DNA from: DATFVA01 sp963832715
GTDB lineage: Bacteria > Bacteroidota > Ignavibacteria > Ignavibacteriales > Ignavibacteriaceae
Assembly: GCA_963832715.1 (NCBI GenBank)
Contig: CAWHVB010000001.1
Location: forward strand, 310,001-374,000
Direction of reading: 5' to 3'
Length of the DNA: 64,000 nt
The position numbers were made by a program, and so were the translations under genes. Of the stretch, positions 34,079 through 43,565 are shown piece after piece. The notes under the pieces are model-generated. The model worked only from the letters and a program-made list of their open reading frames with translations. It was not told where the DNA came from and did no database searches. Numbering within the stretch: the first letter of the stretch is position 1; each line of letters begins with the position of its first letter.

Positions 34079-34116
34079 GTCCCGGTTAATTTTGCTGTTA
34101 GCCGGGACACTTTTTA
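34079..34116 (+). terminator. Intrinsic terminator after Omp28-like copy 2
   Basis: The GTCCCGG/CCGGGAC stem (7 bp, extendable by a wobble pair) is followed by ACTTTTTAG, starting 18 nt after the stop codon at 34060. Confidence 0.85.
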
Positions 34117-34319
34117 GCCCCCACTGAAATTTTTCTTTGGACAAAGATATTTTTTACTTGCACTAAAGATTTTTTTTATATAATATAAATCCAATCAATA
34201 GGAGATTATACAGGAACTTTTCAGCGATATCTCATCGTTGGTTTGAATAATTCTATAGAAATCTAAAAAATTAAGTGCTCTTAATTAATTAACTTCTTAA
34301 TTATCAAACCGGAGGTCTC

Positions 34320-35522
34320 ATGCGTAATAGAACTATTACCATTTTCTTTTCCTTACTTGTTCTCTGTTGTTTCTCAGCACTGTACGGTCAGTCATCCCCT
34401 CAGCCGCAGATTGATAAAACAGCACCATTTGTTGTTAATCCTAATCCTATCATAAATAACATCGAAGCTCCTATGGAAGAAGTGTTCGGTTCAAATGCGA
34501 ACATTTTTGGACCGGGAGGAGTCAGAGGCCGCGGCAATGTTTTTCATTGTACTACTTCAAAAAAACTTGTCGAACAAAGGATGTACCTGAATCCTACTAC
34601 AGCTGCAAGTATGCAGTTTCTGGTTTATGAAGGATCGACCTTTGCAGGAACATATAATCTAGTTAGTTCAATTGATGTAACCGGCGGACCTGGTGAAGGC
34701 TGGTACAGTTCAGGAGCTATGGATTATGATCTTCAGGCCGGTATGTATTACCTTATTTATCCTCAATGGGATGCCAATGCAAATTATTACAATGAACAGA
34801 CCATCTCTCCTTATCCTATTCCCTGTTCATTTGGAGAACTGGTAGGAGGTGTCGGCTGGGATTGGGCTCCGCTGTACGCTGTTCCAGCTCCTGCAACACA
34901 ATCTTCAACGGGGGCTGAAAATACAGGTGTTGCATATTACCAGACAATTGTAACTGACGACCTTGTTCCCGTTGAAATGACTTCATTTACATTCAATGTT
35001 AAAGGGAATAATGTCATACTAAACTGGAAAACTTCTACCGAAACAAATAACAATGGCTTCCAGGTACAGAGAAAAACAGCCGGTGAATGGCAGACAATCG
35101 GATTTATTAATGGCTTCGGAACCACAACAAATCCCCAGGAATACTCATATACCGATGCCAACCTTCCCGCAGGAACTTATAATTACAGGCTGAACCAGGT
35201 TGATTTTGACGGTTCATCACATGCTTCAAGTGAACTTATTATTGTAATAAATAAAGTTGCTGATTTTTCACTTGAACAGAATTATCCAAATCCTTTCAAC
35301 CCGACAACCCAGATTGGTTATTCAGTTTCCCAGCGCGGAAATGTAAGTCTTATTGTATATGATCTGCTCGGCAGAGAAGTTGCAAACCTTGTAAATGAAG
35401 TTAAAGAACCAGGTTCTTATAAAGTAAACTTCAACGCTTCCAATCTCCCAAGCGGTGTCTATACATACAGAATTCAATCAGGAAATTTTGTTCAGACAAA
35501 GAAAATGATGCTGATGAAATAA
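34320..35522 (+). CDS. Secreted protein with T9SS sorting domain, function unknown
   Basis: The 400-residue protein has a signal peptide (RNRTITIFFSLLVLCCFSALYGQ). A beta-rich region of about 190 residues (FGPGGVRGRGNVFHCTTSKKLVEQ ...) has no known motif. A fibronectin-like module follows (VEMTSFTFNVKGNNVILNW to YNYRLNQVDFDGSSHAS, about 215-310), the kind that often precedes sorting domains in this lineage. The type A sorting domain (LEQNYPNPFNPTTQIGYSV to QTKKMMLMK) spans about 318-400. The ATG has GGAGG 6 nt upstream. It is monocistronic, between two terminators. The N-terminal part probably determines function but is not recognised. Confidence 0.8.
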   Translation: MRNRTITIFFSLLVLCCFSALYGQSSPQPQIDKTAPFVVNPNPIINNIEAPMEEVFGSNANIFGPGGVRGRGNVFHCTTSKKLVEQRMYLNPTTAASMQFLVYEGSTFAGTYNLVSSIDVTGGPGEGWYSSGAMDYDLQAGMYYLIYPQWDANANYYNEQTISPYPIPCSFGELVGGVGWDWAPLYAVPAPATQSSTGAENTGVAYYQTIVTDDLVPVEMTSFTFNVKGNNVILNWKTSTETNNNGFQVQRKTAGEWQTIGFINGFGTTTNPQEYSYTDANLPAGTYNYRLNQVDFDGSSHASSELIIVINKVADFSLEQNYPNPFNPTTQIGYSVSQRGNVSLIVYDLLGREVANLVNEVKEPGSYKVNFNASNLPSGVYTYRIQSGNFVQTKKMMLMK

Positions 35523-35541
35523 TCACTCATCTCTTAACTTT

Positions 35542-35566
35542 AAGGGAGCTTCGGCTCCCTTTTTTA
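35542..35566 (+). terminator. Intrinsic terminator with UUCG tetraloop
   Basis: The perfect 8-bp stem AAGGGAGC/GCTCCCTT is closed by the very stable TTCG loop and followed by a T-tract, 20 nt after the stop at 35522. Confidence 0.95.
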
Positions 35567-35663
35567 CTTTCTTACCTTGCGAAACAATTCCATTCCTTAA
35601 GCTTCTTTGACCAGTCATTATATATTCATTAATTTAGCAGCGATTTAATTAACTCTTATTTGT

Positions 35664-36530
35664 ATGAAAACACTTTTATATTTTCTGACAATATCATTCG
35701 GAATAGCATCAGCAAGCGCCCAATATAATATATCCGGTCAGGAGGTAAATCTTTTAAAGACAAACTCTTCCACAGTTCAAAACCAATCCCCGGATCTTTT
35801 ATTATTCGGGAACATCGGGAATAATGTTTTAAATAGTTTTAAGGGAGACAACCTTTACCTTCACCTTGCCGGGATTGCCTCAACGGCACTTATTGTCACT
35901 ACAAATACAGATTATTATGTTCATAAATTCTTTTATGAGCATGAGGGATTCGGTGAAGCTGCTATGCCCGTCATACGTGCAGGAATGTTTATTCCATTTG
36001 TTACAGGAGGCTCGCTATATGCCTACGGAAAATTCGGAAAGGACGACCGGGCAGTAGCTGCTTCATTTGCAGTTCTGCAATCGAGTCTTATTGCATTTCT
36101 TTATAACTCATTACTTAAAGCTGTTACAGGTCGTCCTAATCCCGACTGGCAGCACCATTCTGATATGAAAGACCTGAGTAAAACTTTCAGGTTTGGATTT
36201 TTGCGGGGCGGGGTTTTCTGGGGCTGGCCTTCGGGACATACATCTTCGACGATGGCTGTGGTTTCAGCACTAACCAGCTTCTATTCCGAAAAGACCTGGC
36301 TTAAAGTTGCAGGCTACTCACTTGCTGCTTATATGATGTATGGGGTTTCCTCGCTGCATCGCGGCGGAATGCACTGGTTTTCCGATGCAGTGGCAGCAGC
36401 TTTTATGAGCTATGCAATTGGTTCAACGGTTGGGAAATACTATAAAAGCAAGTTTCAGCAGGAAAATAATCCTGGCGGATTACCCACGGATATGGAGATA
36501 CCCTTATTTAATATACAGTATGTATTCTGA
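35664..36530 (+). CDS. PAP2-family membrane-associated phosphatase
   Basis: The 288-residue protein has a signal peptide or first membrane helix (KTLLYFLTISFGIASASAQ) and several hydrophobic helices. The three PAP2 motifs are present: K-x6-RP as KAVTGRPNP (about 152-160), PSGH in GWPSGHTSST (about 188-191), and S-x5-H-x3-D as SLHRGGMHWFSD (about 229-240). The family removes phosphate from lipid pyrophosphates or phosphatidates at the membrane, for example undecaprenyl pyrophosphate recycling. Its substrate here is not determined. It is monocistronic, convergent with the permease gene, with only 13 bp between the stops. Confidence 0.88.
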   Translation: MKTLLYFLTISFGIASASAQYNISGQEVNLLKTNSSTVQNQSPDLLLFGNIGNNVLNSFKGDNLYLHLAGIASTALIVTTNTDYYVHKFFYEHEGFGEAAMPVIRAGMFIPFVTGGSLYAYGKFGKDDRAVAASFAVLQSSLIAFLYNSLLKAVTGRPNPDWQHHSDMKDLSKTFRFGFLRGGVFWGWPSGHTSSTMAVVSALTSFYSEKTWLKVAGYSLAAYMMYGVSSLHRGGMHWFSDAVAAAFMSYAIGSTVGKYYKSKFQQENNPGGLPTDMEIPLFNIQYVF

Positions 36531-36543
36531 TAGAAGATTATAC

Positions 36544-37359
36544 TTACCTGTATATGGAATAAATCAGGAAAACCAGTCCCGATAACGAAAGTCCTATTCC
36601 TATTAATCTTTTCAAGACATGTTCATCAGTTTTTGTCGACAGTGAATTGCCTGCAAACGCACCTATAACAAATCCTATAACCACAGGCAGAGCATAACCA
36701 AAATGAATATTCCCAAGAAAATAATGACTTATACTTCCGGTTAAGCTGGTAATCACAATCATAAAAAGGCCGGTTGCAGAAGCTATTTGTGTTGGAGTGG
36801 AAAATACACCAACCATAATAGGCACTTTTAGAAACCCGCCCCCAATACCGAACAAGCCGGCCATTGTACCCGCTATCAATCCAAAAACAAGAGCGAGCAT
36901 CAAACTTACACGGTACGCACCATAGCCTGTTTTTCGTATTACAGCAGGCCCTATTCTATTGAGTTTGTAAAATAAAGAAGCTTTTATATTCTTAGGTTCC
37001 GGGTCATATGATGCGAAGATAAAGGTTATACCAAGGTATACAATAAAAACCCCGAAAACCCATTCAAGGATAAATATTGGGATTATAACCGAAAGATAGG
37101 ATCCGATAACCGTACCGAAAGCGGTTGGAACTTCAAGAAGGAGTCCTGTCTTGAAATCGATTAACTTCTTCCTCCAATTGAATGCTGTTGAAATCAACGC
37201 ACTTGGGAATAGAGCTACCAGCACTGATCCGACAGCAATATTGAGCGGAACGTGAAATCCAATAACGAGGAGAGGTATCATGAACACCCCCCCTCCAAAT
37301 CCCACAATCGTTCCAAACCCGCTAACAATAATTCCTAACAGTACTATAAGGATTTCCAT
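36544..37359 (-). CDS. TauE/SafE-family membrane transporter (sulfite exporter type)
   Basis: The 271-residue protein has eight or so hydrophobic helices and the duplicated family motif: GFGTIVGFGGGVFMIPLLVIG near the N-terminus and GTMAGLFGIGGGFLKVPIMVG in the second half, each with the Gly-rich turn. Members export sulfite, sulfoacetate or other organic anions, and the substrate cannot be read from the sequence. No sulfur-metabolism gene lies near it. The ATG at 37359 gives a normal start; the gene is monocistronic. Confidence 0.9.
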   Translation of the reverse strand: MEILIVLLGIIVSGFGTIVGFGGGVFMIPLLVIGFHVPLNIAVGSVLVALFPSALISTAFNWRKKLIDFKTGLLLEVPTAFGTVIGSYLSVIIPIFILEWVFGVFIVYLGITFIFASYDPEPKNIKASLFYKLNRIGPAVIRKTGYGAYRVSLMLALVFGLIAGTMAGLFGIGGGFLKVPIMVGVFSTPTQIASATGLFMIVITSLTGSISHYFLGNIHFGYALPVVIGFVIGAFAGNSLSTKTDEHVLKRLIGIGLSLSGLVFLIYSIYR

Positions 37360-37534
37360 GTTCTTTCTTTATTCAGGAAACATTATATTTTAGTAGTGGA
37401 GCTGCAAATCTAAATAAAGACAGCAGTTAAAAGTAACAATTATCCGTGTTTGGATGCAATTTTGAACAAATTGATTCAGTGAACCTTATGCACTATATCA
37501 ACAACCAATAAACAATTTTTTCGAGGGAGGGTGT

Positions 37535-39187
37535 ATGAACGCGAATAAATTAACCTCAAATAACAAAACACGCAGGCAGTTTATAAAATCCGGATTTGCA
37601 GGCAGTATCGCTGCACTTTACCTCCCTTCCCTTTCATTCGGCGGTACCCCGAAACAGGATAAATTATTCAGCCGGCTATCATTTGAACTGGATGAAATAA
37701 CAGTTAACGAGCTTTCCGAAGGTTTTAAGTCGGGCAGGTATACAGTACGTTCAATTACTGAACTCTACATATCCCGCATAAATGAAATTGACAAAAATGG
37801 TCCTTCATTAAACAGTGTTATCGAACTTAATCCGGAAGCTCTGAGTATTGCAGATTCGCTCGACAAAGAACTAAAAGAAAAAGGTCCCCGAAGTCCTTTA
37901 CACGGAATCCCTATATTAATCAAGGACAACATTGATACTGCTGACAAAATGCTTACTACTGCAGGTTCTCTCGCGCTAATGGGTTCAAAACCTGCGAAGG
38001 ATTCCTTTGTAGTCAGTCAGCTCCGGAAAGCGGGTGTGTTAATCCTCGGGAAAACAAATCTGAGCGAGTGGGCAAATATACGTTCTACCCATTCAACAAG
38101 CGGCTGGAGCGGCCGGGGAGGACTTACAAAAAATCCTTACGCACTTGACAGAAATACATCCGGTTCAAGTTCCGGTTCGGGGGCAGCCGTATCATCAAAT
38201 CTGTGCGCGATTGCAATAGGAACCGAAACCGACGGCTCGGTTGTCAGTCCTTCCTCCATAAATGGTATTGTCGGAATTAAGCCTACCGTCGGACTTGTAA
38301 GCAGAACGGGAATCATTCCGATCTCTCATTCTCAAGATACAGCCGGACCAATGGCAAGAACGGTCAGAGATGCAGCAATTCTGCTGAGTACAATGGCAGG
38401 GATTGATCCTGAAGATACAGCTACAACAGATAAAAAGCGTATGGATTATCCCGATTATACAAAGTTTCTTGATGAGGATGGTCTGAATGGTTCAAGGATC
38501 GGCATTGTTCGTAAATACTTTGGTTTCCTGCCTGAGGTTGATGAAATAGTTGAGAAATCGATTAATATACTTAAAGAAAAAGGAGCTATACTGGTAGACC
38601 CTGTTGAGATTGAGTCAATAGGAAAATTTGATGATTCCGAATTAGATGTTCTGCTGTACGAACTTAAAGCTGATATGAAAGCATATCTCGACAGACGCGG
38701 TCCCGATTGTCCGGTACACTCTCTTAAAGATATCATTGAATTCAATAATAAACATGCTGAAGAGGAAATGCCTTATTTCAGACAGGAACTTTTTCTGCAA
38801 GCTGAGAAAAAAGGACCTCTGACAGATACAGAGTACATTGAAGCGCTGACTAAAAATCATAGTTTAACGCGCGATGAAGGCATCGATGCAGCAATGGACA
38901 AATACAAACTTGATGCACTACTTGCACCTACTGATAGTCCGGCCTGGCTGACCGACCTTGTAGACGGCGATCATTTTCTAGGCGGATGCTCTTCATTACC
39001 CGCTGTAGCAGGTTACCCTCATATAACCGTACCGGCAGGATTCGTCTTTGGTTTACCAGTCGGAATATCTTTCTTCGGCAGAGCATGGAGTGAATCGGTG
39101 CTGTTAAAGATTGCATACGGATATGAACAGGCATCTAAAATCCGGAGGAAACCGGAATTCGCACCTTCTGTGAATTTAAAGTCCTGA
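37535..39187 (+). CDS. Amidase-signature hydrolase with Tat signal
   Basis: The 550-residue protein begins with a twin-arginine signal (TRRQFIKSGFAGSIAALYLP), so it is probably exported folded. The amidase-signature fold carries the Ser-cisSer-Lys triad: Lys in ILIKDNIDTAD (about 130), and the cis-Ser and nucleophile region in GSSSGSGAAVSSN (about 209-221). These are followed by IGTETDGSVVSPSSINGIVGIKP. Family members hydrolyse amide bonds of peptides, amino-acid amides or aryl amides. GGGAGGG lies 4 nt before the ATG. It is monocistronic. The exported location suggests a scavenging role, not GatA function. Confidence 0.92.
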   Translation: MNANKLTSNNKTRRQFIKSGFAGSIAALYLPSLSFGGTPKQDKLFSRLSFELDEITVNELSEGFKSGRYTVRSITELYISRINEIDKNGPSLNSVIELNPEALSIADSLDKELKEKGPRSPLHGIPILIKDNIDTADKMLTTAGSLALMGSKPAKDSFVVSQLRKAGVLILGKTNLSEWANIRSTHSTSGWSGRGGLTKNPYALDRNTSGSSSGSGAAVSSNLCAIAIGTETDGSVVSPSSINGIVGIKPTVGLVSRTGIIPISHSQDTAGPMARTVRDAAILLSTMAGIDPEDTATTDKKRMDYPDYTKFLDEDGLNGSRIGIVRKYFGFLPEVDEIVEKSINILKEKGAILVDPVEIESIGKFDDSELDVLLYELKADMKAYLDRRGPDCPVHSLKDIIEFNNKHAEEEMPYFRQELFLQAEKKGPLTDTEYIEALTKNHSLTRDEGIDAAMDKYKLDALLAPTDSPAWLTDLVDGDHFLGGCSSLPAVAGYPHITVPAGFVFGLPVGISFFGRAWSESVLLKIAYGYEQASKIRRKPEFAPSVNLKS

Positions 39188-39287
39188 GGGCTTATAGTGA
39201 GTATCTTCAGGCATAAAAAACAGAAAATTTTAATGGTTTAAAGGTCCCGATTGAGTAATTACAGGTTTAATTCAATCCGAAAATAAA

Positions 39288-39716
39288 ATGAAAAAAATGA
39301 AAGGTGTTATCCTTTTAATTATCGTGCTTCCATATTTGACAGGCTGCTATACTCCGCAGGAGATCAGAAATGAAAATATCGGAGATGGAACCCGCGGAAA
39401 GTTGATTATTCGTTCGGGAGATCTGGTAAGATACGAGTTCGGGCGGAATATGTACAGCGTGACAGCAGATTCCGTTGAAGGTTATGGGATCAGGATGAAC
39501 ACCGGTGAGGAAGAAGTACCGTTTACCGGTAAAGTGGCTCTTAATGATATTACATCGGCTCATCTTGAACAATTAGATCCTTATGCTACCGGCTGTCTCG
39601 GAATCGGAATATTGGGTCTCGCATTAATAATAGGCTTTGGTCTTGCCGATTTCAAGGTTCCAATTTCATTCCCTGAAGACTTTCTCTCACTAAATCCTTA
39701 TCATCTTCATTCATAA
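39288..39716 (+). CDS. Small lipoprotein of unknown function
   Basis: The 142-residue protein has a short basic start, a hydrophobic stretch and the lipobox LTGC (Cys at about residue 20), so it is lipid-anchored outside the inner membrane. The middle is beta-rich (KLIIRSGDLVRYEFGRNMYS, VALNDITSAHLEQLD), and a single hydrophobic helix follows (LGIGILGLALIIGFGLA). The pattern of a lipoprotein with a short beta domain and one helix is seen in uncharacterised FCB-group proteins. The start may be ATG 39288 or 39297. No partner is evident. Confidence 0.65.
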   Translation: MKKMKGVILLIIVLPYLTGCYTPQEIRNENIGDGTRGKLIIRSGDLVRYEFGRNMYSVTADSVEGYGIRMNTGEEEVPFTGKVALNDITSAHLEQLDPYATGCLGIGILGLALIIGFGLADFKVPISFPEDFLSLNPYHLHS

Positions 39717-39760
39717 TTAATTACAACTCAGAAGAATAAAAGTTGGCGGGATCTGAAAAT

Positions 39761-40048
39761 TTATTCCAGGATGTTAAATACTCCATCCAATTTTGAATAC
39801 TTAAAGACCTCACGAACGTGTTTGTTCAGGTTTTTGAGCTGCACAGAATGCCCGGTATTTTTCAATCTGGAATAGAGATGCAGCAATGATCCGAGACCAG
39901 CACTGGAGATATATTCCAGGTTCTGGAAATTGACAACACAATCATTTGAGACAGAATCGAATACAGTCTTAACCCTGTCAACCTGTGCCGCATCAAAACG
40001 GCCCGATATAACCACCTCATTTTCATTTTCGAGATCTATATTGAACAT
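39761..40048 (-). CDS. STAS-domain anti-sigma factor antagonist (orphan)
   Basis: The 95-residue protein is a minimal STAS domain: EVVISGRFDAAQVDRVKTVF, the core strand CVVNFQNLEYISSAGLGSLL with phosphorylatable S48/S49, and the closing KNLNKHVREVFKYSKLDGVF. It would be controlled by phosphorylation and would bind an anti-sigma-type kinase. Unlike the STAS genes at 11128 and 48719, no phosphatase or kinase gene is adjacent, so it must use partners encoded elsewhere, possibly in the 47-53 kb operon. It is monocistronic, minus strand. Confidence 0.87.
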   Translation of the reverse strand: MFNIDLENENEVVISGRFDAAQVDRVKTVFDSVSNDCVVNFQNLEYISSAGLGSLLHLYSRLKNTGHSVQLKNLNKHVREVFKYSKLDGVFNILE

Positions 40049-40363
40049 AACAGTACCTTTATCTTAATATTCCAGGTAAAATTTCTTAATCAAAGAACCA
40101 GCGAATGATCAGGATTCTTTAGTATAATCCGCCGGATTGTATTCACAAATCCAGCCTATTTAACTCCGTGAAATATAAGGGGATAATTAAAATCTACTTT
40201 ACTTTTGCATCAAAGTCAATTTTAATTTAATGAGTAAAAGCACTCATTTTCCGGTTTCAATTTCAGCAGCCAGTTGTCAAAAATATTCACTGCCCCGGTA
40301 AGCGAGACTACCTTAATCGTTAATAATTATGTATAATAATGGTCAAAATAAAAAGGTCCCTGA

Positions 40364-41830
40364 ATGAAAAAAACAAACGATTATGAGACACTCGATCCCG
40401 ATAACTGGGATGATTTACGTTCGTTAGCCCACCGTATTGTGGACGATGCGGTCGATTATATTGCAAAGGTTGAAGAGAGACCGGTATGGCAGCCATTACC
40501 GGAAAAAATCAGTGCAGGATTTCAGAGTAAGGCTCCCCGGAAGCCTGTCCCGGCGCATAAAGTATATAATGAGTTCCTCGAAATGATATTCCCTTATCCA
40601 ATGGGTAATATCCACCCGCGTTTCTGGGGCTGGTATATGGGGAATGGCACTTACTTCGGCGCACTGGCCGAATTTCTTGCAGCCATTATGAACTCCAACC
40701 TGGGCGGCGGTCAGCACGCAGCTCCCATGGTTGAAGAACAGGTAATCAACTGGATGAAAGAAATGCTTGGTCTTCCGAAGAATTCGAGCGGATTGCTTGT
40801 CAGCGGAGGTTCGATGGCAAATTTCGTCGGACTGACAGTTGCAAGGAACACGAAAGCAGGATTCAATGTGAGGGAGTCGGGAATGAGGAATGCCCCACAG
40901 TCACTGATTGTTTATGCATCAACTGAGGTTCACAGTTCAAATCAGAAAGCTGTAGAATTGCTTGGACTCGGTAAAGATAGTCTCCGCTACATTCCGGTAA
41001 AGGATGATTATACAATTAACCTGGCAGCATTAGAATCTGCTATAAAAAAAGATCGTGAAGAGGGAAACAAACCGATCTGCATTATTGGTACAGCAGGCAC
41101 CATTAATACCGGAGCTATCGATGACCTGGAAGCACTAGCAGATGTATGCAAGAAGGAGGATCTCTGGTTTCATGTTGATGGTGCGATAGGAGCTGCGGCA
41201 ATATTGTCGTCGAAGGTTAAACCACTGCTGGCAGGAATTGAAAGGGCTGATTCTGCAGCGCTCGATCTGCACAAATGGATGCACATTCCATTTGAAGCCG
41301 GATGCGTAATTGTAAGAGATGAAAATGAACACAGGGCTGCTTTTTCGCTGACTCCTGAGTATCTTGCTCACGAGACACGCGGCCTGCCCGGCGCCAACCT
41401 CTGGTTTTCTGATTACGGGCTGGAGCTTTCGAGGAATTTCAGAGCGCTTAAAGTTTGGATGTCTCTTAAAGAGCATGGACTTGAAAAATTCGGAAGGCTG
41501 ATTGACCGCAATGTAGACCAGGCTCATTACTTCGGAACCCTGGTAGAAAATGATCCTCTATTAGAACTTATTGCTCCGATCGGAATGGATATAGTTTGTT
41601 TCCGGTACAACCCGGGAGGATTGAATACCGAATCTCTTAATAAAGTGAATAAGGAGTTATTATTCCGGCTGCATGAGCGTGGAATTGCTGTTCCCTCTTA
41701 TACTACTCTGAAGGGACAATACTGTTTAAGGATTGCAATAGCTAATCACCGCAGTAAATATGAAGATTTTGATCTTCTTGCAAAAGAGGCAGTTAAACTC
41801 GGAAATGAGGTTTTAGAAGAAACCGTGTAG
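40364..41830 (+). CDS. PLP-dependent decarboxylase, group II (aromatic amino acid/glutamate type)
   Basis: The 488-residue protein is a complete fold-type I enzyme of the aromatic-L-amino-acid/glutamate decarboxylase family. The PLP lysine is Lys304 in LDLHKWMHIPFEAG, and the cofactor Asp is in WFHVDGAIGAAA (about 271). Other marks are HPRFWGWYMGNG near the substrate entry, GLLVSGGSMANFVGL, and the C-terminal IANHRSKYEDFDLL. The reaction removes the carboxylate from an amino acid to give an amine. The specific substrate is not obvious, and no transporter is encoded alongside it. AAAGGT precedes the ATG. It is monocistronic. Confidence 0.92.
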   Translation: MKKTNDYETLDPDNWDDLRSLAHRIVDDAVDYIAKVEERPVWQPLPEKISAGFQSKAPRKPVPAHKVYNEFLEMIFPYPMGNIHPRFWGWYMGNGTYFGALAEFLAAIMNSNLGGGQHAAPMVEEQVINWMKEMLGLPKNSSGLLVSGGSMANFVGLTVARNTKAGFNVRESGMRNAPQSLIVYASTEVHSSNQKAVELLGLGKDSLRYIPVKDDYTINLAALESAIKKDREEGNKPICIIGTAGTINTGAIDDLEALADVCKKEDLWFHVDGAIGAAAILSSKVKPLLAGIERADSAALDLHKWMHIPFEAGCVIVRDENEHRAAFSLTPEYLAHETRGLPGANLWFSDYGLELSRNFRALKVWMSLKEHGLEKFGRLIDRNVDQAHYFGTLVENDPLLELIAPIGMDIVCFRYNPGGLNTESLNKVNKELLFRLHERGIAVPSYTTLKGQYCLRIAIANHRSKYEDFDLLAKEAVKLGNEVLEETV

Positions 41831-41882
41831 AAATTTATCTATTCCGATAACTATTTTTTTAGTACTGATTTCTCAAGGAACT

Positions 41883-42767
41883 TTATTTTAATAACAGCAG
41901 TTTTCTTGAGGCAGAATAATCTCCTGTACTAAGTCTGTAAATATATACTCCGCCCGGCAGTTTATCTCCGTTGAACTTTACAGAATGCCGCCCGGCTTCC
42001 ATATATTTGTTTACAAGAGTAATAATTTCCTGGCCCAGTACATTGAATACTTTCAGGCTAACAAAATTATTCGCGGGCAATTGATAATTTATAACCGTTT
42101 CAGGATTAAAAGGATTCGGATAATTCTGCTCAAGACTAAAATCAGCGGCACCATTGCCAACATTCACTTGAACAATACTGCTATATTTAAAACTTCCATC
42201 GAAGTCCAGCTGCTTTAACCTGTAATTGTATTTACCGGCAGATATATCTTTATCTGTAAAGGAATATGTATGATTTGAAACTGATGATCCATATCCCTCG
42301 GTGTACCCGATTTTTATCCATTTAAAAGAATCGTCCGATCTTTCTATTTCAAATCCCTTGTTATTCGTTTCTGTCGCTGTATTCCAGTTTAACAGAACAT
42401 TTCCATTCACTAATTCTGCATTGAATGAAATTAATTCAACAGGAACTGCTGATTCAAATGTAAAATCTGCCATCACAGGCAGATGATCGGAAGAATAATG
42501 AAGTGCATCGGCTATTTCCTGTCCTACTGCAAGGTTAGGAGGCTGATTAATCGAATCGTTATAATGAAGTCCATCGTTGCCGTAGGGTATATAAGAACCA
42601 GTCACATAGTGAACTCCGCCTGTGTCTATTATTCCCTGCGACATAAGAATCATATCAAACCGGTCATCCAATCCTCCGTTCGCGCCGCCTCCGAACTGTC
42701 TTGTCCTGGTTGATTGAGTATGAAAAGGGGCATATGCAGAATTATTCCAGACTTCCGGGCATATCAA
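41883..42767 (-). CDS. C-terminal piece of a frameshifted secreted endonuclease/exonuclease/phosphatase protein, with T9SS sorting domain
   Basis: The frame encodes the end of the nuclease/phosphatase fold (WNNSAYAPFHTQSTRTRQFG, GGLDDRFDMILMSQG, and the terminal catalytic-type SDHLPVMADFTF with His). A fibronectin-like module follows (VELISFNAELVNGNVLLNW ... YNYRLKQLDFDGSFKYSS), then a type A sorting domain (LEQNYPNPFNPETVINYQLP to SRKLLLLK). It has no genuine start; the first possible codon is TTG at 42767. One surplus A at about 42753 separates it from the N-terminal frame: deleting it gives a continuous DMPGVWNNSAYAP. The repaired protein would be about 497 residues and surface-exposed. 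Confidence 0.83.
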   Translation of the reverse strand: MICPEVWNNSAYAPFHTQSTRTRQFGGGANGGLDDRFDMILMSQGIIDTGGVHYVTGSYIPYGNDGLHYNDSINQPPNLAVGQEIADALHYSSDHLPVMADFTFESAVPVELISFNAELVNGNVLLNWNTATETNNKGFEIERSDDSFKWIKIGYTEGYGSSVSNHTYSFTDKDISAGKYNYRLKQLDFDGSFKYSSIVQVNVGNGAADFSLEQNYPNPFNPETVINYQLPANNFVSLKVFNVLGQEIITLVNKYMEAGRHSVKFNGDKLPGGVYIYRLSTGDYSASRKLLLLK

Positions 42768-43377
42768 AAATATCTATGAAATAGCCGGGAGCCGACTGAT
42801 CGGTGAGAGCCCCGTATGCAGGTTCCGATGATCCATAAATATTGAAGTCGCCCACAACAATATAAAATGCGCCTTCCTGAAGCATAGCGGTAACTCCCCT
42901 CAGAACATTCACCTCCGCGAGTCTCTGCTGTTCATTAGAGGAGCCAGAACTAGCCTTAAGGTGGACAGCATAGATCCTGATAGTATCGCCTGAAGAATTT
43001 TCTACCAGTTTGAATTCCGATATATTCCTGAGATCAGTAGGAATGGGTGTATTGCTTATAAAAGTAAAGAAATCAGATTTATAGAAAAGCTCATCATCTG
43101 TATCGGGACCATCTATGAACGTACCGGCCGCATAACCGCTGAAAACGGGGAGAAGCACATTGTTGAGAAAACCATCTACACCCGCCTGGGAAGTCATTTC
43201 TTCGCAGACTAATATATCAGGGGTAACCGCTGCCATAGTAGTTCTGAAATAAGGGTTTCGAGTAGTAGTATCATTTCCGGGGTAATTGAGCAGATTATAA
43301 TCCATTATTGTATATTGCTGCTGAGCTGACAATAACACCGGTATAAATAAAAGGAGAACGAACAAATGCTTCTTCAT
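42742..43377 (-). CDS. N-terminal piece of the frameshifted secreted endonuclease/exonuclease/phosphatase protein
   Basis: The 211-residue frame has a good signal peptide (KKHLFVLLLFIPVLLSAQQ). The start of the metal-dependent phosphoesterase fold follows: YTIMDYNLLNYPGND with the metal-binding Asn, ILVCEEMTSQAGVDGFL with the catalytic Glu, IRIYAVHLKASSGSSNEQQR with a His, and FYIVVGDFNIYGSSEPAY with the GDFN motif. These enzymes cleave nucleic acids or phosphoesters. The frame ends in PGSLE at 42742 because of one extra base at about 42753; the remaining conserved residues are in the next frame. The gene seems fully functional apart from this indel. Confidence 0.85.
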   Translation of the reverse strand: MKKHLFVLLLFIPVLLSAQQQYTIMDYNLLNYPGNDTTTRNPYFRTTMAAVTPDILVCEEMTSQAGVDGFLNNVLLPVFSGYAAGTFIDGPDTDDELFYKSDFFTFISNTPIPTDLRNISEFKLVENSSGDTIRIYAVHLKASSGSSNEQQRLAEVNVLRGVTAMLQEGAFYIVVGDFNIYGSSEPAYGALTDQSAPGYFIDIFDMPGSLE

Positions 43378-43565
43378 AAAAATTCCGCTTTAATTATTAG
43401 CAGTACCGGCCCTGTTATAAACCGGAAGCCCTGAGAAATGAACAGAGGAGATGAAAATCCGGACACGAGTAAACTTAGCAAAATCAAATATTATACGCTA
43501 TTTAATTTTTGACAATTATTAATTATTGAGAGATTAATTAATAAATAATTGGAAAGCGGCAAGTA

